A DNA stretch of 64,000 nucleotides from Anaerolineae bacterium (GCA_019637555.1 JAHBVK010000016.1:35870-99869); one strand, 5' to 3'; shown: positions 43,541 to 53,151, counted from the stretch's first letter. Notes: generated from the sequence alone by a model not told the origin. Numbers and translations: made by a program.

Positions 43541-44980
43541 TCAGACCGGATCGGGTAGAGTTTCAGGCTGCATATCTGCTTGATCGGCAGGTGTCGGCGG
43601 CGTGATCATGCCGTATTCCAGCGCCAGCGCGTCAAAAATCTCCTGCCCTGTCGTGCCTGTGATGCCGCTGCGTACTTGTTGCAAAGCGTTGCGATAAGTG
43701 TCGATCAGGTGTTCACCTGTCGCCCGTTCCGCCGCCAACAACGCGTAACCCATGCTGACAATTACGCTGCGCCCTTCTGCACAGTCGAAGTCCGCCCCGT
43801 ACATGCCATCGCTGGTTAAGCTGCGTGCTACCCACGATTGTGCTTCCAGCAACCCCAGCAGCCGCATGGCATCTTCCTCGCCGATATGCGGAGCGCGAGC
43901 ACGCAGAAAGGTTAGACCGTCGATCTCACCGAGCAGCACCTGAATGTATTCTTCGCGCAGAGTACGCGGCACTAATCCCACGCCGAAGGCGGTTTCGGCA
44001 TACAAGTCATCAATCACATCGGCGGCACGTTCCAAGGCAAGGGAAAGTGCAGGCTTCCACGTGCTGTCGCCTTCGGTGCAGGCACAGCCCGCGAACCAAC
44101 GGTTGACGCCATGATAGCAGCTCCACGAACTGAACGGTTTGACCTCAATGTATTCTTGAGGTGGGAACTCTTGCAGATATTGATCCAGAGTCACCACGCG
44201 GTAGCCCACTGAGGCGGCTTCATGTGCCAGCAGCCAATGTAAGAACTGTTCCTCACCGATATGATGATGTCCAAAGGTCTCACCGTCGATGGCGATCAGG
44301 GTAAGCTGACCACGCGGACCGGGCAGTCGATTACGTGCCCAGTGCCCCGCACCGCCAACGGTAGCGATATTAAAGGAAAGATCGTTCGACAATTCGTCGT
44401 TACGGACGAAAGCGGCAATCCGTTGATCGTCACCTAGATCGATCCAGTAGGGACCAGAACCATTGCGAACGCCATGCACCTGCCCTTCAGCAAGGATCAC
44501 GTACTTGTAGCCAATCTCATGGGCAATACGCAGTGTAATAGGATCAACAGCCATTTCAGGAAGCCACAGACCCTGCGGCTCGTAGCCAAAATGGTGCGTG
44601 AAGGCGTAACGCCCCCAGACCAATTGCAAACGAATATCACGGGGTTTGAGCAGCGGGAGAATGGCATGATACATCGGCGTGCCTAAACCGTTACCCGCGG
44701 CGTTTTCCTTGCGGTGCTGGTCGTACGACTCTTTGATCTGTTGATAGGTATTGGGGTGACGTTGCTGCAACCAGTTGAGCAGTGACGGTCCAAGGTCGAA
44801 ACTGATATGCTCAAAGTTACCGATCTCCGCATTGGGACGGTAAGACTCGGCGGTGGCACGTTCATTCCAGTTGCGGTACTCGCCTGCGCTAGCTTCCTCA
44901 CCGATGTGACCGGTCAGAGGATTACCGCGAGGAGGCTGGTCAAAGTGTCCATGGATACAGAGATAGCGAAAACGGGACAT
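43541..44980 (-). CDS. Glycoside hydrolase family 57 protein
   Basis: The ATG at 44980 has GGAGG 9 bases upstream; an ATG at 45043 is rejected. The 479-residue protein has the GH57 (beta/alpha)7 barrel signatures: the start CIHGHFDQPPRGNP, the probable nucleophile Glu in LWLPEMAVD and the acid Asp in IAIDGETFGHH. A DUF3536-like C-terminal region follows. GH57 enzymes act on alpha-glucans as amylases, branching or debranching enzymes. It lies 83 bases downstream of glgC on the same strand, so it is probably part of glycogen metabolism. No signal peptide; cytoplasmic. Confidence 0.88.
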   Translation of the reverse strand: MSRFRYLCIHGHFDQPPRGNPLTGHIGEEASAGEYRNWNERATAESYRPNAEIGNFEHISFDLGPSLLNWLQQRHPNTYQQIKESYDQHRKENAAGNGLGTPMYHAILPLLKPRDIRLQLVWGRYAFTHHFGYEPQGLWLPEMAVDPITLRIAHEIGYKYVILAEGQVHGVRNGSGPYWIDLGDDQRIAAFVRNDELSNDLSFNIATVGGAGHWARNRLPGPRGQLTLIAIDGETFGHHHIGEEQFLHWLLAHEAASVGYRVVTLDQYLQEFPPQEYIEVKPFSSWSCYHGVNRWFAGCACTEGDSTWKPALSLALERAADVIDDLYAETAFGVGLVPRTLREEYIQVLLGEIDGLTFLRARAPHIGEEDAMRLLGLLEAQSWVARSLTSDGMYGADFDCAEGRSVIVSMGYALLAAERATGEHLIDTYRNALQQVRSGITGTTGQEIFDALALEYGMITPPTPADQADMQPETLPDPV

Positions 44981-45063
44981 GCTGATTACCCTCCGGTTAT
45001 TCGTCTTCGTATATTCCACATAGGGATGCGCTTTCAATACCACCTCACCTCATCCGCTACGAG

Positions 45064-46338
45064 TCACGTTCTGGCGCTTTTTTTCTCGTTTAGCACCTTC
45101 TTGTTATTGGGTATGGACTTGTCGGTAGCGAAATCCTCAAAATCATCCGGTCCTAGATCGGTGCCGAGGACAACATTCCGCCCAACCGTGAATCCTGCTG
45201 GCACATGAGTGCTCTTGCCAACTACGCTGATGCCTAAATCACCAATCTCTTGAATCTTGCCAACCTTAGCACCGTGCCCGATGACCACCTGCTTGTCGAT
45301 GATGCAGCGTTCCACGGATGCGTTGGCTTCAATATAAGTATCCGTCAGGACGATCGACTCTTTGATCACAGCGTTGGGACCAACGTAGACGCCCGGCGAG
45401 AGGATCGAACGTTCGACGATTGCGCCTTCACAAATCACCGCACCGTTAGCGATCATGCTGTTCTTGATCTCAGCGCCTTGCTCCACCACGATTGGCGGAC
45501 GCTCCTCGCTGCGGGTGTGAATTACCCAATCACGATTATTGAGGTTTAGGGCGGGTGGGCGTGCTAACAAATCCATATGCGTTTCCCAATAAGCATCTAC
45601 CGTCCCGACATCAACCCAATAACCGGGGAAGGGATAGGCGAATACCTTCTGACCTTGCGCCACCATGCGCGGGATCAAATCCTTGCCGAAATCGTGGGAA
45701 GAAGAAGCACGTTCCGCATCTTCGGTTAATATTTTCTCCAGCACGGTGGTGCTAAAGACATAAACACCCATGCTGGCGTTATTGCCGGGAGGGTTAGAAG
45801 GTTTTTCCACGAAATCTTTGACCCGATTCTTGGCGTCGACATCCAGAATGCCGAAGCGGTTTGCCTCATCCAGCGGCACCTGAATCGAGCAACAAGTCAT
45901 ATCCGCGCCTTTGGAAATGTGATAGTCCACCAATGCGCTGTAATCCATCTGGTAAATGTGATCGCCGGAGAGGATCAGCACATAATCAGGGTTACCGCGA
46001 ACGACGAAATTTAGGTTCTGCCAGACAGCATCGGCTGTACCAGAGTACCAATCGGTATCTTTGCGCCCCTTGAATGGCTGCAGCAACTGAACACCACCTG
46101 TGAAGGTGCGATCTAAATCCCACGGTTGCCCGTTACCGATATGATCGTTGAGGCTGTGTGGGCGGTACTGCGTCAGGATCAGGACATCGAAAATGCCTGA
46201 ATTGACACAATTACTGAGGGCAAAGTCGATGATCCGGTATTTACCGGCGAAAGGGACTGCTGGCTTGGCACGTTTTGCTGTCAGCACACTGAGCCGTGTA
46301 CCTTCACCACCAGCGAGGATGACTGCGCGCGTTTTCAT
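45064..46338 (-). CDS. glgC: Glucose-1-phosphate adenylyltransferase
   Basis: The 424-residue protein makes ADP-glucose from glucose-1-phosphate and ATP, the committed step of bacterial glycogen synthesis. It shows the nucleotidyltransferase start [12 protein letters not shown], the [15 protein letters not shown] loop, [24 protein letters not shown] and a C-terminal left-handed beta helix with hexapeptide repeats. Length is normal. AGGAG lies about 10 bases upstream of the ATG. A C-terminal Lys-rich tail of about 25 residues is not typical. It is followed by the GH57 gene. Confidence 0.95.
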   Translation of the reverse strand: MKTRAVILAGGEGTRLSVLTAKRAKPAVPFAGKYRIIDFALSNCVNSGIFDVLILTQYRPHSLNDHIGNGQPWDLDRTFTGGVQLLQPFKGRKDTDWYSGTADAVWQNLNFVVRGNPDYVLILSGDHIYQMDYSALVDYHISKGADMTCCSIQVPLDEANRFGILDVDAKNRVKDFVEKPSNPPGNNASMGVYVFSTTVLEKILTEDAERASSSHDFGKDLIPRMVAQGQKVFAYPFPGYWVDVGTVDAYWETHMDLLARPPALNLNNRDWVIHTRSEERPPIVVEQGAEIKNSMIANGAVICEGAIVERSILSPGVYVGPNAVIKESIVLTDTYIEANASVERCIIDKQVVIGHGAKVGKIQEIGDLGISVVGKSTHVPAGFTVGRNVVLGTDLGPDDFEDFATDKSIPNNKKVLNEKKSART

Positions 46339-46390
46339 AAAGAAGAGACTCCTAAGTCGCTATAAGTTTGCGGCGCAAGGATTCACCTTA

Positions 46391-46421
46391 ATTATAGGCG
46401 CAAGTGAGCCTCTACGTACAA
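46391..46421 (-). promoter_or_regulatory. Promoter of glgC
   Basis: On the minus strand TTGTAC (46416-46421) and TATAAT (46391-46396) are 19 bases apart. The -10 box lies 52 bases before the glgC start. The spacer is longer than ideal. Confidence 0.5.
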
Positions 46422-46519
46422 CATGCACAGTTAATATTTAGCTTTTTGTTCGATACGACAACCGTAAGCAGTCTACAGTGGGGTTTAGAGGCAACCGTAA
46501 TCTCTCAGCTTACTTTCGA

Positions 46520-47443
46520 TCAGGGGGTCGCGTTTATCGCCAAGCGCATCCCAATGTTGGGAAATTGATTCTCAGGAATGATCCCGCTGCGAGAGGCAGC
46601 ATTCGCCCCTTCCGCCGCGTAATTCCACGCACTACCGCGAATAGAGCGGCTCGATCCCGCTGCGGCGCCTGTCGGATCAGTTTCTAGTTTCAATTGGTAA
46701 TAGTCTTCGGCATACCAATCGGCGCACCATTCCCAGACGTTGCCCACCATGTCGTAGGCATTGATCCAGCTTCGCCCATCGGGATAGCTGCCCACAGGCG
46801 TTGTCTTTTGAAGCAGAACCCCGCCCAGTTTTGTCTCGTCGACGTTGGCATAACCAAGTTCGTAGTCATTACCCCACGGATACGTCAGAGATTGCGATCC
46901 TCGTGCCGCATACTCCCACTCAGCTTCCGTTGGAAGGCGACCACCTGCCCATTTGGCGAACGCTTCAGCTTCATACCACGTAATACCGACACGGGGTTGA
47001 TCGGGAGCGCTAGAATAGTCGGGATATGCCGTTGGCTGAATGCGCTGCTGCTTCCAAGTCCAACCCGCATTCGACCAGAACTCCGGCGTATTGTATGCAC
47101 CTGCGTCGATGAACTGCTGAAACTCGGCATTGCTGATTTCAAATTGACCTAACCAGTATGGCTTGGTGACGCACACTCGATGCTGTGGCATCTCGTTGTT
47201 GACAGCATGTTCGTCATTTTGATCTGACCCCATCAAGAAGCATCCGGCGGGAACGTAAACCACGCGAATCCCGTTGGGCAGCGTTCGTAGTGTACCTGCT
47301 TCGATGCTAACTGTGGCGGTCGATTCTGCTATCGGGGTGTTCGTCGGATCGTTGCCCTGCGCTGCAACGGATGGCAATTGCAATAGCGACGCCGCTATGA
47401 AAATCAGCAGCGCCGCCAACATGCTTAACGCTCTGGTTGTCAT
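46520..47443 (-). CDS. Secreted SUMF1 (formylglycine-generating enzyme-like) fold protein
   Basis: The 307-residue protein has a signal peptide (hydrophobic core LAALLIFIAASLLQL) and a complete FGE-sulfatase fold: YVPAGCFLMGSD, PQHRVCVTKPYWLGQFEISNAEF, GRLPTEAEWEYAARG, YPWGN, YDMVGNVWEWCADWY and IRGSAWN. The C-terminal region that carries the copper-binding Cys pair in true formylglycine-generating enzymes has no Cys here, so it is more likely a binding or non-canonical enzyme than a sulfatase activator. It overlaps the upstream TPR protein gene by 4 bases (ATGA) and is coupled to it. Confidence 0.82.
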   Translation of the reverse strand: MTTRALSMLAALLIFIAASLLQLPSVAAQGNDPTNTPIAESTATVSIEAGTLRTLPNGIRVVYVPAGCFLMGSDQNDEHAVNNEMPQHRVCVTKPYWLGQFEISNAEFQQFIDAGAYNTPEFWSNAGWTWKQQRIQPTAYPDYSSAPDQPRVGITWYEAEAFAKWAGGRLPTEAEWEYAARGSQSLTYPWGNDYELGYANVDETKLGGVLLQKTTPVGSYPDGRSWINAYDMVGNVWEWCADWYAEDYYQLKLETDPTGAAAGSSRSIRGSAWNYAAEGANAASRSGIIPENQFPNIGMRLAINATP

Positions 47444-48381
47444 TGGCAGTATTGCTGGAAGGAAGCAGTATCGCCTGCTTTACTAAAGGCTTCGCAACCG
47501 AGTGTCTTGGAATCCAGATAATTGATCGCACCAATGGCGAACAGGTTACGGAACACTTGCGCCGCCATCCCATAATTCTGTGCATTGAGGTAATCGCGGG
47601 CGCTCAAATACAAATTAGTGGCGTCCATGGTGTACGTCCAACCCGTATTGTCGATATTACGAATATCGCGGGCACGCTGGATCACTACGACCATTTGCGC
47701 CAGTTTGCCTTCCGCCTGATATTTTGCCGCCAGTTTGAGGTAAACATCGACCAGCCGATCCTCTACTTCCTGCTTGCGATAGTTGAAGTCGAGACCGCGC
47801 AATGCCTCTAAGTACGCCTGCGCTGTTTCGTAATCGGCTTGCTGATACGCCAGTTCGGCGTTGTTGAACAGGCTATCCGGCGTAAAACCAGCACTCGTTG
47901 AGGTGGATGCAGACGTATCGACAGTTGCCGTCGGCAGCGGCGTAATCGTCGCGGTTGGTGAAGGAGTGAACGTCGGAGTCGCGTTGAGTGCAGCTTCAGC
48001 GGTGCTGACGCAATTGCGCATCCCCGGATATTGCGCGTTGATCCCGATGATGTAGACGCAGCGCTCACGGGCGATAGTGTAGTTGCCCTCATCCAGATTG
48101 CGCCACGCTAAGGTCGCCTGTCCATCCATCGTGCCGTAAAGCGCCACCGCTTTTTGCGTTTGCCGCACTACACCGCCATCACGGTAGCCAGCGAATGCCG
48201 CCACACCCAACATCATCACGAACATGCCCAGCAGCGCCAAGATGACGACGGCGGTCAGCAGCGGATTAGCGCAGCCGCGACGTTCCGGTTCGGCGGAAGG
48301 ATCAACCGGGCGACGAGGTTTGGTATCTCCCTGTGTGATGGGTGGTTCTTGAATCAACGATGAAGCGCCTTTCGGTCTCAA
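47440..48381 (-). CDS. Membrane-anchored TPR protein
   Basis: The 313-residue protein has one membrane helix (about residues 41-66), a Thr/Pro-rich linker (about 135-170) and C-terminal TPR-like helices (AELAYQQADYETAQAYLEAL). Most of it is extracellular. The start is a TTG at 48381 only 15 bases after a TATAAT (minus strand, 48396-48401), so the transcript would be nearly leaderless; a TTG at 48354 is possible. It is cotranscribed with the SUMF1-like gene, and the two exported products may interact. Confidence 0.6.
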   Translation of the reverse strand: MRPKGASSLIQEPPITQGDTKPRRPVDPSAEPERRGCANPLLTAVVILALLGMFVMMLGVAAFAGYRDGGVVRQTQKAVALYGTMDGQATLAWRNLDEGNYTIARERCVYIIGINAQYPGMRNCVSTAEAALNATPTFTPSPTATITPLPTATVDTSASTSTSAGFTPDSLFNNAELAYQQADYETAQAYLEALRGLDFNYRKQEVEDRLVDVYLKLAAKYQAEGKLAQMVVVIQRARDIRNIDNTGWTYTMDATNLYLSARDYLNAQNYGMAAQVFRNLFAIGAINYLDSKTLGCEAFSKAGDTASFQQYCQ

Positions 48382-48395
48382 TGTCAGCGGCGTGC

Positions 48396-48401
48396 ATTAT
48401 A
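48396..48401 (-). promoter_or_regulatory. -10 box of the TPR/SUMF1-like operon
   Basis: TATAAT on the minus strand lies 14 bases before the TTG start at 48381. The leader would be very short. Confidence 0.5.
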
Positions 48402-48458
48402 CCTGATCAGAGTGCCTTGCTGGAATTAGGACGTAGGGAAGTGGTCAGGGAAGCGCGG

Positions 48459-48464
48459 TATAAT
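48459..48464 (+). promoter_or_regulatory. -10 box of the SHOCT protein gene
   Basis: TATAAT at 48459-48464 lies 43 bases before the ATG at 48508. No good -35 is seen. Confidence 0.45.
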
Positions 48465-48507
48465 TTAGACAAGAACTGACTCTCATGAATTGCAGGCGCA
48501 TCAGGTT

Positions 48508-48846
48508 ATGCTGCGGAAAATACTGCTTATCGTCGCGGGATTATTACTGGCGTACGTCGGTTACATGGTAGCGACGGCACTGGAAAATATCGGTATTGGC
48601 ATCGGACGCTGGATCGGTCTGGCTATCAGTCTCTACGGATTGTTGATCGCCCTGTCTTATGCAGTCAGCATTGTGCGCGGTCGCAAACTGCCCTTCATCC
48701 CCGTACCGTTCGTCAGCCCGCACAACGATCCCGGAATCTCGCCAGAGGAGCGTGTGAAAGCGTTAGAAGAACTGCTCAAGAATGGCGTCATCACGCAAGA
48801 GCAATTCCAAAAGAAGCGTGAGGAAATACTCAGCCAACGCTGGTGA
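48508..48846 (+). CDS. Small membrane protein with C-terminal SHOCT domain
   Basis: The ATG at 48508 gives 112 residues; a TTG at 48490 is open but has no support. Two membrane helices (about residues 4-24 and 33-55) are followed by a short linker. The C-terminal SHOCT helix pair reads SPEERVKALEELLKNGVITQ with EQFQKKREEIL. SHOCT domains are small oligomerisation modules in many membrane proteins of unknown role. Confidence 0.7.
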   Translation: MLRKILLIVAGLLLAYVGYMVATALENIGIGIGRWIGLAISLYGLLIALSYAVSIVRGRKLPFIPVPFVSPHNDPGISPEERVKALEELLKNGVITQEQFQKKREEILSQRW

Positions 48847-48935
48847 TGCTAAATTCTGGATGTAACATTCGGCGTGCTGATCGCGTCCTGATCCTTATCT
48901 ATATTCTCAACTCTTGACAACTGGATGGATTATCA

Positions 48936-49736
48936 ATGGCTGCACAAACTTATGCGCCAAAACGCGTGCTGGTTATCGTCGCCCACCCCGACGATATTGA
49001 GTTCTCCTGTGCGGGGACGATTGCCCGTTGGGTGCGCGAAGGCGCGGAAGTCTGCTATGTGCTGGTGACCAGTGGTGACGTGGGCATTAACGATCCCAAT
49101 GTGACCAAGGAAGAAGCCACCCGCATCCGTGAGGCGGAACAGACGGCGGCTGCGGCTGTCGTCGGCGTACATAACGTGGTCTATCTGCGCGAGCCGGATG
49201 GCATGGTCGAAGCAACGATGGAACTGCGCAAGAAACTGGTGCGCGAGATTCGTAAATTCAAGCCAGACACCGTGATCACAGGCGATCCGCAGGTGTTATG
49301 GGCGGGCGATGGGTATATCAATCATCCCGATCACCGTGCCGTCGCTCTCGCCGCTGTGGACGCGATCTTCCCCGCCGCCGGACAACCGGCGCTGTTCTCA
49401 GAACTTCGCGAGGAAGGTTTACAATCGCACAAGCCATACAAGGTCTACGTACAGGCATGGGAGAAGGCAGACACCTTCGTCAATATCTCCGACACCATTG
49501 ATCTGAAGATCGCGGCGCTGCGTGAACACAAGAGTCAGCTCACCGGTTGGGACCCTGAACAGCGTGTGCGAGAATGGGCGGCTGAAGTCGCCAAGGGCAA
49601 AGAGATGGACTACGCCGAAGGTTATCGCGTGGTCACTTTTGCCGATGCCGCACCGAAAGCGGAAGCAGAGCCGATTGCTGCTGAAGGCGCAACTGCCCCA
49701 CCTGCTGATGCTGTGCCCGCTGAAACGGAAGCCTAA
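48936..49736 (+). CDS. PIG-L family deacetylase
   Basis: The 266-residue protein has the zinc-binding [10 protein letters not shown] motif and a second HPDH ([10 protein letters not shown]), with TSGDVGIND between them. The [10 protein letters not shown] form is closer to BshB-type and lincomycin-pathway LmbE-like enzymes than the member at 41535. The last 30 residues are a low-complexity Ala/Glu/Pro tail. It is 8 bases upstream of the biotin carboxylase gene, which suggests one transcript, but no shared pathway is obvious. Confidence 0.85.
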   Translation: MAAQTYAPKRVLVIVAHPDDIEFSCAGTIARWVREGAEVCYVLVTSGDVGINDPNVTKEEATRIREAEQTAAAAVVGVHNVVYLREPDGMVEATMELRKKLVREIRKFKPDTVITGDPQVLWAGDGYINHPDHRAVALAAVDAIFPAAGQPALFSELREEGLQSHKPYKVYVQAWEKADTFVNISDTIDLKIAALREHKSQLTGWDPEQRVREWAAEVAKGKEMDYAEGYRVVTFADAAPKAEAEPIAAEGATAPPADAVPAETEA

Positions 49737-49744
49737 CGCGCATT

Positions 49745-51220
49745 ATGATCCGCCGTGTGTTGATCGCTAACCGGGGCGAAGTTGCTGTCCGCATCATCCG
49801 CGCCTGCCGTGAATTAGGCATCGAGACGGTACTGGTTTATTCTGATGCGGATGCACACAGCCTCGCGGTCAGCATGGCGGATCAAGCGATCTACATCGGC
49901 GCAGCGCCAGCCGCCGAGTCTTATTTGAGAAAAGATAAAATCCTTGAGGCGGCAACCCAAACGAATTGTGATGCTGTACATCCCGGCTTCGGTTTTCTCT
50001 CTGAAAACGCAGAGTTTGCCAGTCTGGTGCGGGAGGCGGGACTGATCTTCATCGGTCCTGATCCCGATGCAATCCGCACGATGGGGATTAAGACAAAAGC
50101 ACTGGAACTAGCGCGTCAATTAGGCATCCCCACTGTCCCCAATTACCGCGAAGATCAAGACCGCCGTGCAATCGAGTTTCCCGTGCTGCTGAAGGCAGCG
50201 GCAGGCGGCGGTGGCAAAGGGATGCGGATCGTCCGTGAACAGGGCGAACTGGCTGAAGCGTTGGAGTCGGTGAAGCGGGAAGCGCAAAAAGCGTTCGCCG
50301 ATGATCGCGTCTATATGGAGAAGTATATAGAACGCGCCCGCCACGTCGAAGTGCAAATATTCGGGGATCAACACGGCAACGTGATCCACCTGTTCGAGCG
50401 CGATTGTTCCACACAGCGACGTTATCAGAAGATCATCGAGGAATCGCCGTCGCCATTTTTGATGCCCGATCTGCGTGAGCAATTGTGCGCGGCGGCAGTG
50501 AAGCTGGGGCAGTCAGTTCAGTATGCGAATGCAGGTACAGTGGAATTCATCGTCGATGAAACGGCTGGGCGATTCTACTTCATGGAGATGAATACTCGGC
50601 TGCAAGTGGAGCATCCCGTTACAGAACTAGTCACGGGAATCGATCTGGTCAAGCTGCAATTCCATGTCGCTAACGATTTACCACTACCCTTCACGCAAGC
50701 AGATATTACGACACGCGGTCATGCCATCGAATGCCGCATCTACGCCGAAGACCCCGCCAATAGCTTCCTGCCCTCTATCGGCATGATCCTGAAGTTAGTA
50801 GAACCGCAAGCACCGGGAGTGCGCGTCGATTCGGGAGTCATTTCCGGTGACGAGATCAGCATTCATTACGATCCGATGATCGCTAAGCTAATCGTACAGG
50901 GACAAGATCGCCGTGAAGCGATTCGACGGATGGAGCAAGCGTTAGCGCAGTTCGTGATCATGGGTTTGACCACCAACATCCATTTTCTTGGTGACGTACT
51001 GCGCCATCCGGTCTTTAGTGAGGGGCGCATGACCACACGCTTCATCGAGTCAGGGTTTAGCGAATGGCAAGCAGCGACGCCAACGCCGACTGACGTTATT
51101 TTAATTGCGGCGGCACTTGGTGAACTGCTGAGGCAGCAGACTCCGCAGCAAGAGTCGGATACCGCACTTGATCGCTTCAGCGCGTGGTCGCAGCGCGATA
51201 GCTTCCGCGTGGGAGGGTGA
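49745..51220 (+). CDS. Biotin carboxylase subunit of an acyl-CoA carboxylase
   Basis: The 491-residue protein has the complete biotin carboxylase ATP-grasp fold: VLIANRGEVAVRIIRACRELGI, the Gly-rich AAAGGGGKGMRIV, HVEVQIFGDQHGNV, ERDCSTQRRYQK and the catalytic FMEMNTRLQVEHPVTE. It carboxylates biotin with bicarbonate and ATP. The C-terminus is longer than in AccC (about 450), as in the alpha subunits of propionyl- or methylcrotonyl-CoA carboxylase. There the biotin carrier is usually fused; here it is the next gene, 4 bases away. No carboxyltransferase subunit is in the window, so the acyl-CoA substrate stays open. Confidence 0.93.
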   Translation: MIRRVLIANRGEVAVRIIRACRELGIETVLVYSDADAHSLAVSMADQAIYIGAAPAAESYLRKDKILEAATQTNCDAVHPGFGFLSENAEFASLVREAGLIFIGPDPDAIRTMGIKTKALELARQLGIPTVPNYREDQDRRAIEFPVLLKAAAGGGGKGMRIVREQGELAEALESVKREAQKAFADDRVYMEKYIERARHVEVQIFGDQHGNVIHLFERDCSTQRRYQKIIEESPSPFLMPDLREQLCAAAVKLGQSVQYANAGTVEFIVDETAGRFYFMEMNTRLQVEHPVTELVTGIDLVKLQFHVANDLPLPFTQADITTRGHAIECRIYAEDPANSFLPSIGMILKLVEPQAPGVRVDSGVISGDEISIHYDPMIAKLIVQGQDRREAIRRMEQALAQFVIMGLTTNIHFLGDVLRHPVFSEGRMTTRFIESGFSEWQAATPTPTDVILIAAALGELLRQQTPQQESDTALDRFSAWSQRDSFRVGG

Positions 51221-51224
51221 GTCG

Positions 51225-51731
51225 ATGGACCTGCGCTATCAGGATCAACCCCCGATTCAGATCGAGGAGGTTAACGGCGACTACACGGTTACCATCGCGG
51301 ATCGGCAATACCGCGTACATCTAATCCGCAGCACGCCATCAGAACTGATATTTAGCTTCAATGATCGGCTGTATCGCGCACACCTCGCGGCTGCGGATCA
51401 AGGGAAGACGCAGTTAGTGGCGCTCGATGCCATCATCCACGCCTTACAGCGCGAAGATGAAAAATCAACGCCAACGCAGCGCCGCCGTGCTGCCGCTAAT
51501 GCTGACTCAGTGCTCACTGCCTCAATGCCCGGTCAAGTGATCAAAGTGTTGGTTGAGGCAGGCGAAGCCGTCAAGCGAGGTCAGACCTTGATCGTGCTGG
51601 AAGCGATGAAAATGGAGATTCGCATTGCGTCACCACAAGATGGCAACGTCAAGCAAGTACTGTGCGAAGTCGGTGTAGTCGTGGAGCGCGGGCAGACGCT
51701 GATTGAATTGCAGCCAACGCAAACTGCGTAA
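51225..51731 (+). CDS. Biotin carboxyl carrier protein of the acyl-CoA carboxylase
   Basis: The ATG at 51225 has GGAGG 8 bases upstream, inside the end of the biotin carboxylase gene. The 168-residue protein has an N-terminal beta domain (IQIEEVNGDYTVTIADRQY) and a C-terminal biotinyl domain with the biotin Lys in the canonical EAMKMEI. The N-terminal part resembles the BT linker domain of propionyl/methylcrotonyl-CoA carboxylase alpha subunits. The two genes therefore look like one alpha subunit split into two chains. Confidence 0.9.
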   Translation: MDLRYQDQPPIQIEEVNGDYTVTIADRQYRVHLIRSTPSELIFSFNDRLYRAHLAAADQGKTQLVALDAIIHALQREDEKSTPTQRRRAAANADSVLTASMPGQVIKVLVEAGEAVKRGQTLIVLEAMKMEIRIASPQDGNVKQVLCEVGVVVERGQTLIELQPTQTA

Positions 51732-51751
51732 ATTTATACGCTGATACTCAA

Positions 51752-52645
51752 CTACAAGTCGCCTCGCTGTGCCACAACGCCAATCCACTCGGTGTCATCG
51801 GTGAATGGTGTACCCCAGAGATCAGCGTATAAGTGGTTCACTTTGAATCCACCTGACTCTAGTTCAGCAGTAATTGACGCGGCAGTGTAATCCTGAAACC
51901 AGTTGCGATAGACGGAGAGACGACTATCCGCTTCGATCACTATATATTGATCGAGATAAATCGCCTGTTCGGGGTAATCGAAGCCCTGTTCCAGCACCAG
52001 ATGCGGTCCCGCTTTCCAGAATCCACTTTCGGCGGCGTACCAGGCACGCTGACGTCCATAACGCTGACGGTGTATACGGGTAGAGACATCAAGGATGAAA
52101 TACCCATCTGGCTTGAGCGCACGATGCACATTTTGCAGGAGTCGTGAGCGTTTTTCCGGCGAGAGCGGACAGAAATCGCCGTAGATCAGCAACGCGACAT
52201 CGTATAAATTGCTATCCTCAAGCAGTAGATAGTTCTGACAACGATAGGTAATGTCCAACCCTTCTTTTCTGCTCTGTTCACGTGCGTAGTCTAGCGAGCG
52301 CTGAGAGAGATCGACTCCCGTTACTGATAACCCACGCTCGGCTAATCGCTGTGTATACAAACCGGGACCGCAGCCCAGATCAACAATGGTATGTTCTGGT
52401 TGCAAATGCAGTGTTGCGATCAGCCACTCAACAGAACGATCAATGATTTCGGGACGGCGGCTAGCGGCGTCAGTGGTGGGGTCAAGATGTGTGCGCAGCA
52501 TCTGTTGAGAAATGTGCGGATCGTCCCAAAAGTGCGGCTCACCCGGCGTAAATGGTGCAGGTTTGCTCTGAAGCTGCTGTAAGCGCTCGAAATCGAGTGC
52601 GCTGCCTTGTAGTAGGAAATTCTGTTGATATGCTGCGCTGTTCAT
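51752..52645 (-). CDS. Class I SAM-dependent methyltransferase
   Basis: The ATG at 52645 has GGAGG 5 bases upstream; the ATG at 52660 is rejected. The 297-residue protein has the SAM-binding motif I VDLGCGPGLYTQRLAERG, an acidic motif GVDLSQRSLDYA and LKPDGYFILDV. An N-terminal extension of about 80 residues precedes the Rossmann domain. The substrate is not predictable. It lies convergent with the biotin carrier gene, with only 20 bases between. Confidence 0.85.
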   Translation of the reverse strand: MNSAAYQQNFLLQGSALDFERLQQLQSKPAPFTPGEPHFWDDPHISQQMLRTHLDPTTDAASRRPEIIDRSVEWLIATLHLQPEHTIVDLGCGPGLYTQRLAERGLSVTGVDLSQRSLDYAREQSRKEGLDITYRCQNYLLLEDSNLYDVALLIYGDFCPLSPEKRSRLLQNVHRALKPDGYFILDVSTRIHRQRYGRQRAWYAAESGFWKAGPHLVLEQGFDYPEQAIYLDQYIVIEADSRLSVYRNWFQDYTAASITAELESGGFKVNHLYADLWGTPFTDDTEWIGVVAQRGDL

Positions 52646-52713
52646 GTGAACCTCCATCAAACTGGGGGCGACGCAATGGGATGGTAGTGGAGGCTAGCTA
52701 GAAATCTTGGTAT

Positions 52714-53079
52714 TTACGGCAATGAGCCTAAAATCTGACCGATGGAGTGATCCAGTTCGCTGATTCGGACGGGTTTTGCCAGCCACGATTTGATGCCCCA
52801 GCGCCGCGCGATCTGATCGACTTCCGAATGCGCCGACACGATCAACACAGGGATATTCTCGATACCGGGGGTGTCTTGTTTCAGTTGCAGAAACGAACTG
52901 CCGTGAACAATTGGCATCATCAGATCGAGGATGATCAGATCAGGATGGAGGTGCAGCGCCGCATTGACGCCTTCTAAGCCATCTGCTGCCTCAACTACCT
53001 CGTGACCAAGCGCACTGAGTAGGTCTCTCAGCAATTGACGCATGTCGCTCGAATCTTCGACTACAAGAATTCTTGCCAT
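52714..53079 (-). CDS. Single-domain response regulator (CheY-like)
   Basis: The 121-residue protein is only a receiver domain: acidic pair Glu8-Asp9, phospho-acceptor Asp52 in LIILDLMMP, a Ser switch residue in LIVSAHS, and the Lys in LAKPV. It has no output domain, so it must act by protein contact or phosphotransfer. It has no adjacent kinase of the histidine type; the Ser/Thr receptor kinase lies upstream. A perfect 24-base palindrome lies 49 bases before its start. Confidence 0.9.
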   Translation of the reverse strand: MARILVVEDSSDMRQLLRDLLSALGHEVVEAADGLEGVNAALHLHPDLIILDLMMPIVHGSSFLQLKQDTPGIENIPVLIVSAHSEVDQIARRWGIKSWLAKPVRISELDHSIGQILGSLP

Positions 53080-53127
53080 TGACCGGATTCAGTAATGTGT
53101 GGTGGACATTGAGTAAACCAAGCCCAT

Positions 53128-53151
53128 TTTCTGCTAGCAAGCTAGCAGAAA
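53128..53151. promoter_or_regulatory. Perfect 24-base palindrome between the kinase and response regulator genes
   Basis: TTTCTGCTAGC-AA-GCTAGCAGAAA (53128-53138 and 53141-53151). The 2-base centre is too tight for a normal RNA loop of this length and no T-run follows, so a DNA operator for the response regulator gene is as likely as a terminator of the kinase gene. Confidence 0.55.
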
